NCBI GenBank assembly: GCA_031273725.1
Contig: JAISRG010000003.1
Location: 1 to 8,820, forward strand
DNA: 8,820 nucleotides
Direction of reading: 5' to 3'
From: Puniceicoccales bacterium
GTDB taxonomy: Bacteria > Verrucomicrobiota > Verrucomicrobiia > Opitutales > JAIRKQ01
A program made the translations under genes and the position numbers. Of the stretch, positions 6,710-8,820 are shown piece by piece. Numbering within the stretch: position 1 is the first letter of the stretch; each line of letters begins with the position of its first letter. The notes below the pieces were generated by a model. That model searched no databases. It was not told where the DNA came from and saw only the letters and a program-made list of their open reading frames with translations.

Positions 6710-6737
6710 TGAGATTCGCGTTCGAAAGAGTATCTCA
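6710..6737 (-). other. Hairpin overlapping the stop of the lipoprotein gene
   Basis: On the minus strand TGAGAT (6737-6732) pairs with ATCTCA (6715-6710), and an inner TTCG/CGA stem with loop AACG stacks inside. The first arm contains the TGA stop codon itself. On the minus strand the hairpin is followed by GAAAAAA rather than a T-run, so it is not a standard intrinsic terminator. It may protect the 3' end of the mRNA or help Rho-dependent release. Confidence 0.3.
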
Positions 6738-7331
6738 ATCTTCGACGGTATGCATTGTGGCTTTGGACTTTGATAACGATGAATGCGGTAAACTTTCTTT
6801 GTTTGCATTCTGCAGTGCTTTTATCTTTGCTTCATAGTCAGAAATCTTTTGCCTTTGGACAACAATTTGCTGCCGAAGGGCAGCATTCTGATCTTTCAAA
6901 GATTTTAAAATTTCCATTAATTCCGCTTCATTCCGGGCAATACCATTGTATGCAGGAAAACTTTTTAGAAATTCTTTTTTGGCAGTATCGATGAGTTGTT
7001 CAGCAATCTGTGTCTGCTTTGCATTGTCACATTCGCTTATGTATTTTTTCAAAAAATATATGGCAGTTATGGGATCATTTTTCTTGTCCAGGTAGAGCGT
7101 TCCCAGCAACAGACTCGATTCAGGAGAAACTCTATTGGATCTGATGACATCATTTAGGCAATTGATTGCGTCATCGTAGAGCTCATTGCGAATATACTTG
7201 GTCGCCAGTATAAAATTCTTATCACTCGTTTCCGAAGGTTCAACATCGAGCAATTCTCCCCTATTGCACCCACTGGTGTTCAACGCAACGAGAAAAAAAA
7301 CAAAAACATAGCACCACCGGACATTTTTCAT
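6735..7331 (-). CDS. Putative lipoprotein with TPR-like helices and a C-terminal coiled coil
   Basis: The 198-residue product starts with a lipoprotein signal (MKNVRWCYVFVFFLVALNTS, then GC), making Cys22 the likely lipidated residue. Residues about 37-100 form TPR-like helix pairs (NFILATKYIRNELYDDAINC, then SSLLLGTLYL and ITAIYFLKKYI). Residues about 133-175 are strongly coiled-coil in character (EAELMEILKSLKDQNAALRQ onward, rich in Gln, Lys and Glu). This layout (lipid anchor, short helical repeat, coiled coil) suits an envelope scaffold or assembly factor resembling small BamD- or YbgF-like proteins, but I do not assign it to either. It lies 28 bases downstream of the small basic protein gene on the same strand, so the two are probably co-transcribed. 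The ATG at 7331 has only a weak TGAGAT before it. Confidence 0.8.
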   Translation of the reverse strand: MKNVRWCYVFVFFLVALNTSGCNRGELLDVEPSETSDKNFILATKYIRNELYDDAINCLNDVIRSNRVSPESSLLLGTLYLDKKNDPITAIYFLKKYISECDNAKQTQIAEQLIDTAKKEFLKSFPAYNGIARNEAELMEILKSLKDQNAALRQQIVVQRQKISDYEAKIKALQNANKESLPHSSLSKSKATMHTVED

Positions 7332-7359
7332 ATCTCAACTGATGTTTCCCGGGTAGGAA

Positions 7360-7518
7360 TTATTCTTCGGGCTTGGTTTTGGGCAGTCCAACTATCGAAC
7401 TTGCATCGGTCCAAATACCACGCTTGGTCAATAAATCCACTCTCTCATAGCGCTTCAACACACTACGTTTGTTAGATGCCTTCCTGCCACTTCTTGTAAA
7501 ACTTGGATGTTGTGTCAT
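7360..7518 (-). CDS. Small basic protein of the Chlamydiae/Verrucomicrobia/Planctomycetes type
   Basis: A 52-residue Arg/Lys-rich protein reading MTQHPSFTRSGRKASNKRSV, then LKRYERVDLLTKRGIWTDAS, then SIVGLPKTKPEE. The opening MTQHPSF, the KRSVLKRYER block and the GLPK near the end match, from memory, the short 'small basic protein' family found in PVC bacteria. Its function is not established; size and charge suggest an RNA- or ribosome-associated role, which is inference. GAGGA lies about 10 bases upstream of the ATG at 7518, a good ribosome site. It is the first gene of a leftward pair with the lipoprotein and is divergent from glyA. It is the strongest lineage marker in the window. Confidence 0.85.
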   Translation of the reverse strand: MTQHPSFTRSGRKASNKRSVLKRYERVDLLTKRGIWTDASSIVGLPKTKPEE

Positions 7519-7554
7519 TTTTAAAAATCCTCACTGCCCCGTAATAAATAGTAA

Positions 7555-7570
7555 TTGATTATAAAATCAA
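7555..7570. promoter_or_regulatory. Palindrome and -10-like element between the small basic protein gene and glyA
   Basis: TTGATT and AATCAA flank ATAA in a perfect 6-base inverted repeat. On the minus strand it overlaps TATAAT (7563-7558), which sits about 40 bases before the small-basic-protein ATG and is a plausible -10; its -35 is poor (TTGATG, 7589-7584, 20-base spacing). The palindrome could be an operator over that promoter. For glyA a weak TTGTTG (7597-7602) and TATATT (7621-7626) pair is the only candidate seen. Confidence 0.35.
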
Positions 7571-7645
7571 GAAAAATAACCCGCATCAAATTTTACTTGT
7601 TGTTTTCCGACGTTTGCCCATATATTTTTCGGTCGAGGAAAGATA

Positions 7646-8820
7646 ATGCCACAATATTTGAAAGAAGTTGATTTCGCCATTTTTAGTGCAATCGAAAAAG
7701 AAAAAATCCGTCAACGTGAGCAAATCGAATTGATAGCATCTGAAAATTTTGTTTCTTCAGCCATTTTAGAAGCAGTCGGAAGTGTGTTGACGAATAAATA
7801 TGCCGAGGGATATCCTCGGAGGCGTTACTATGGCGGCTGTGAAAATGTCGATGTCGTCGAGCAATTGGCCATTGACCGTGCCAAGCAACTATTTGGGGCC
7901 GAACACGTCAATGTGCAGCCACATTCTGGTAGCCAGGCCAATTCAGCGGTTTATACCGCAGCATTAAATCCTGGAGATAAAATTTTAACCCTATCCCTTG
8001 AAAATGGAGGGCATCTAACCCATGGCCATCCGAAAAACACAAGCGGCATGCTATACAAGGTAATCCACTACAATGTGTCTCTCGAAACAGGTCGCATAGA
8101 CTATGACCAAATGGAACAATTGGCCAAAAGTGAACATCCAAAGCTGATAACCATTGGAGCATCGGCATATTCTAGGGCCATAGATTTTAAGTTGGTATCC
8201 GAAATTGCACACTCGCACGGTGCTCTCGTCCTGGCCGACATTGCTCACATAGCGGGTCTTGTCGCCACGGGATTACATCAAAGTCCGGTTCCATATTGTG
8301 AATTTGTTACCACGACAACCCATAAGACCCTCCGTGGTCCACGGGGAGGCATGATAATGTGCAAAGAAGAATTCGCCAAGGCCATCGATTCCGCTGTTTT
8401 CCCGGGGACACAGGGTGGGCCCCTGATGCACGTCATAGCCGGGAAAGCAGTATGTTTTTTGGAAGCTCTAAAGCCCGAATTTAAACAATATCAAAGCCAA
8501 ATTGTTAAAAATGCTACCACCCTCGCCGACCAAATGATTGCCCATGGTTATCACATTGTGACTGGAGGAACCGACAATCATCTAATGCTCGTTGACTTGC
8601 GTACCATCCACGGGGATTTAAGTGGTAAAGATGCAGAAATCGCACTTGAAAAAGCCAATATCACGGTCAACAGAAATGTCATTCCGAATGAAACGAGGAG
8701 CCCTTTGCTCGCCAGCGGCCTAAGATTGGGGACGCCAGCAGTCACCACACGCGGAATGAAGGAAAAAGAAATGGTTCAAATTGCAAAATTTATACAAACC
8801 GTACTTTCAGATCCCGAAAA
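7646..8820 (+). CDS. glyA: Serine hydroxymethyltransferase GlyA (3' end beyond window)
   Basis: A cytoplasmic PLP enzyme that converts serine and tetrahydrofolate to glycine and 5,10-methylene-tetrahydrofolate, the main source of one-carbon units. The first 391 residues are present; by comparison with the ~417-residue E. coli enzyme about 25 are missing past the edge. Key family features are seen: ELIASENFVS, YAEGYPRRRYYGGCENVD, HSGSQAN at 93-99 (phosphate binding), GGHLTHG with the PLP-stacking His at 123, DIAHIAG with Asp198 contacting the PLP ring nitrogen, TTTTHKTLRGPRGG with the PLP-bound Lys227, and SGLRLGTPA with carboxylate-binding Arg360. Just before GGH the sequence reads LENGGH where LAHGGH is common, a mild substitution near the folate site. 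GAGG ends about 8 bases before the ATG at 7646, a good ribosome site. It is divergent from the small basic protein gene. Confidence 0.97.
   Translation, partial: MPQYLKEVDFAIFSAIEKEKIRQREQIELIASENFVSSAILEAVGSVLTNKYAEGYPRRRYYGGCENVDVVEQLAIDRAKQLFGAEHVNVQPHSGSQANSAVYTAALNPGDKILTLSLENGGHLTHGHPKNTSGMLYKVIHYNVSLETGRIDYDQMEQLAKSEHPKLITIGASAYSRAIDFKLVSEIAHSHGALVLADIAHIAGLVATGLHQSPVPYCEFVTTTTHKTLRGPRGGMIMCKEEFAKAIDSAVFPGTQGGPLMHVIAGKAVCFLEALKPEFKQYQSQIVKNATTLADQMIAHGYHIVTGGTDNHLMLVDLRTIHGDLSGKDAEIALEKANITVNRNVIPNETRSPLLASGLRLGTPAVTTRGMKEKEMVQIAKFIQTVLSDPE

Noticed and set aside
6710..6735. tRNA fragment suggested by GTTCGAAA
   Set aside because: The T-loop-like string stands alone; no acceptor, D or anticodon arms can be fitted around it.
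6710..6737. Intrinsic terminator of the lipoprotein gene
   Set aside because: The stem is present, but on the transcribed strand it is followed by a run of A, not T, so it does not meet the standard form; kept only as a hairpin.

Overview
The window comes from a moderately AT-rich bacterial chromosome. It carries a set of mostly housekeeping genes packed on both strands. The best taxonomic clue is a 52-residue basic protein at 7360-7518 (starts MTQHPSFTRSG, contains KRSVLKRYERVDLL). It looks like the 'small basic protein' family known from Chlamydiae, Verrucomicrobia and Planctomycetes. Together with a GspF-type secretion gene, two short outer-membrane-type lipoproteins and a possibly secreted left-edge protein, this suggests a member of the PVC superphylum. 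Verrucomicrobia (Opitutae-like) is my best guess. The lineage is an inference and was not tested by any search.

Left part (1-2767, all minus strand): the 5' part of an unrecognised protein runs off the left edge and has its own good sigma70-like promoter at 395-422. Upstream of it come prmC (release-factor glutamine methyltransferase), pssA (phosphatidylserine synthase, overlapping prmC by 13 bases) and a Pal/OmpA-like peptidoglycan-binding lipoprotein. The order of transcription is pal, pssA, prmC: envelope anchoring, phospholipid synthesis, then translation-termination maturation.

Middle (2768-5231): a divergent promoter region separates pal from a plus-strand UvrD/AddA-type helicase of 747 residues. 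The helicase motifs are complete, but there is no room for the C-terminal nuclease of full AddA/RecB. The helicase converges on the minus-strand gspF. A possible 39-codon ORF lies between them and overlaps the helicase 3' end.

Right part (5232-8820): gspF (inner-membrane platform protein of type II secretion or type IV pili) is followed by about 250 bases of non-coding AT-rich DNA. Next come a helical-repeat/coiled-coil lipoprotein and the small basic protein gene, both on the minus strand and probably co-transcribed. Divergent from these is glyA (serine hydroxymethyltransferase), cut by the right edge about 25 codons before its expected end.

I see no tRNA, rRNA, insertion sequence, CRISPR array or prophage. 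No complete new multi-gene system is visible. The most promising unexplained items are the left-edge ORF with its promoter and flanking palindrome, the 39-residue ORF after gspF, and the nuclease-less AddA-like helicase with an oddly placed Shine-Dalgarno sequence.
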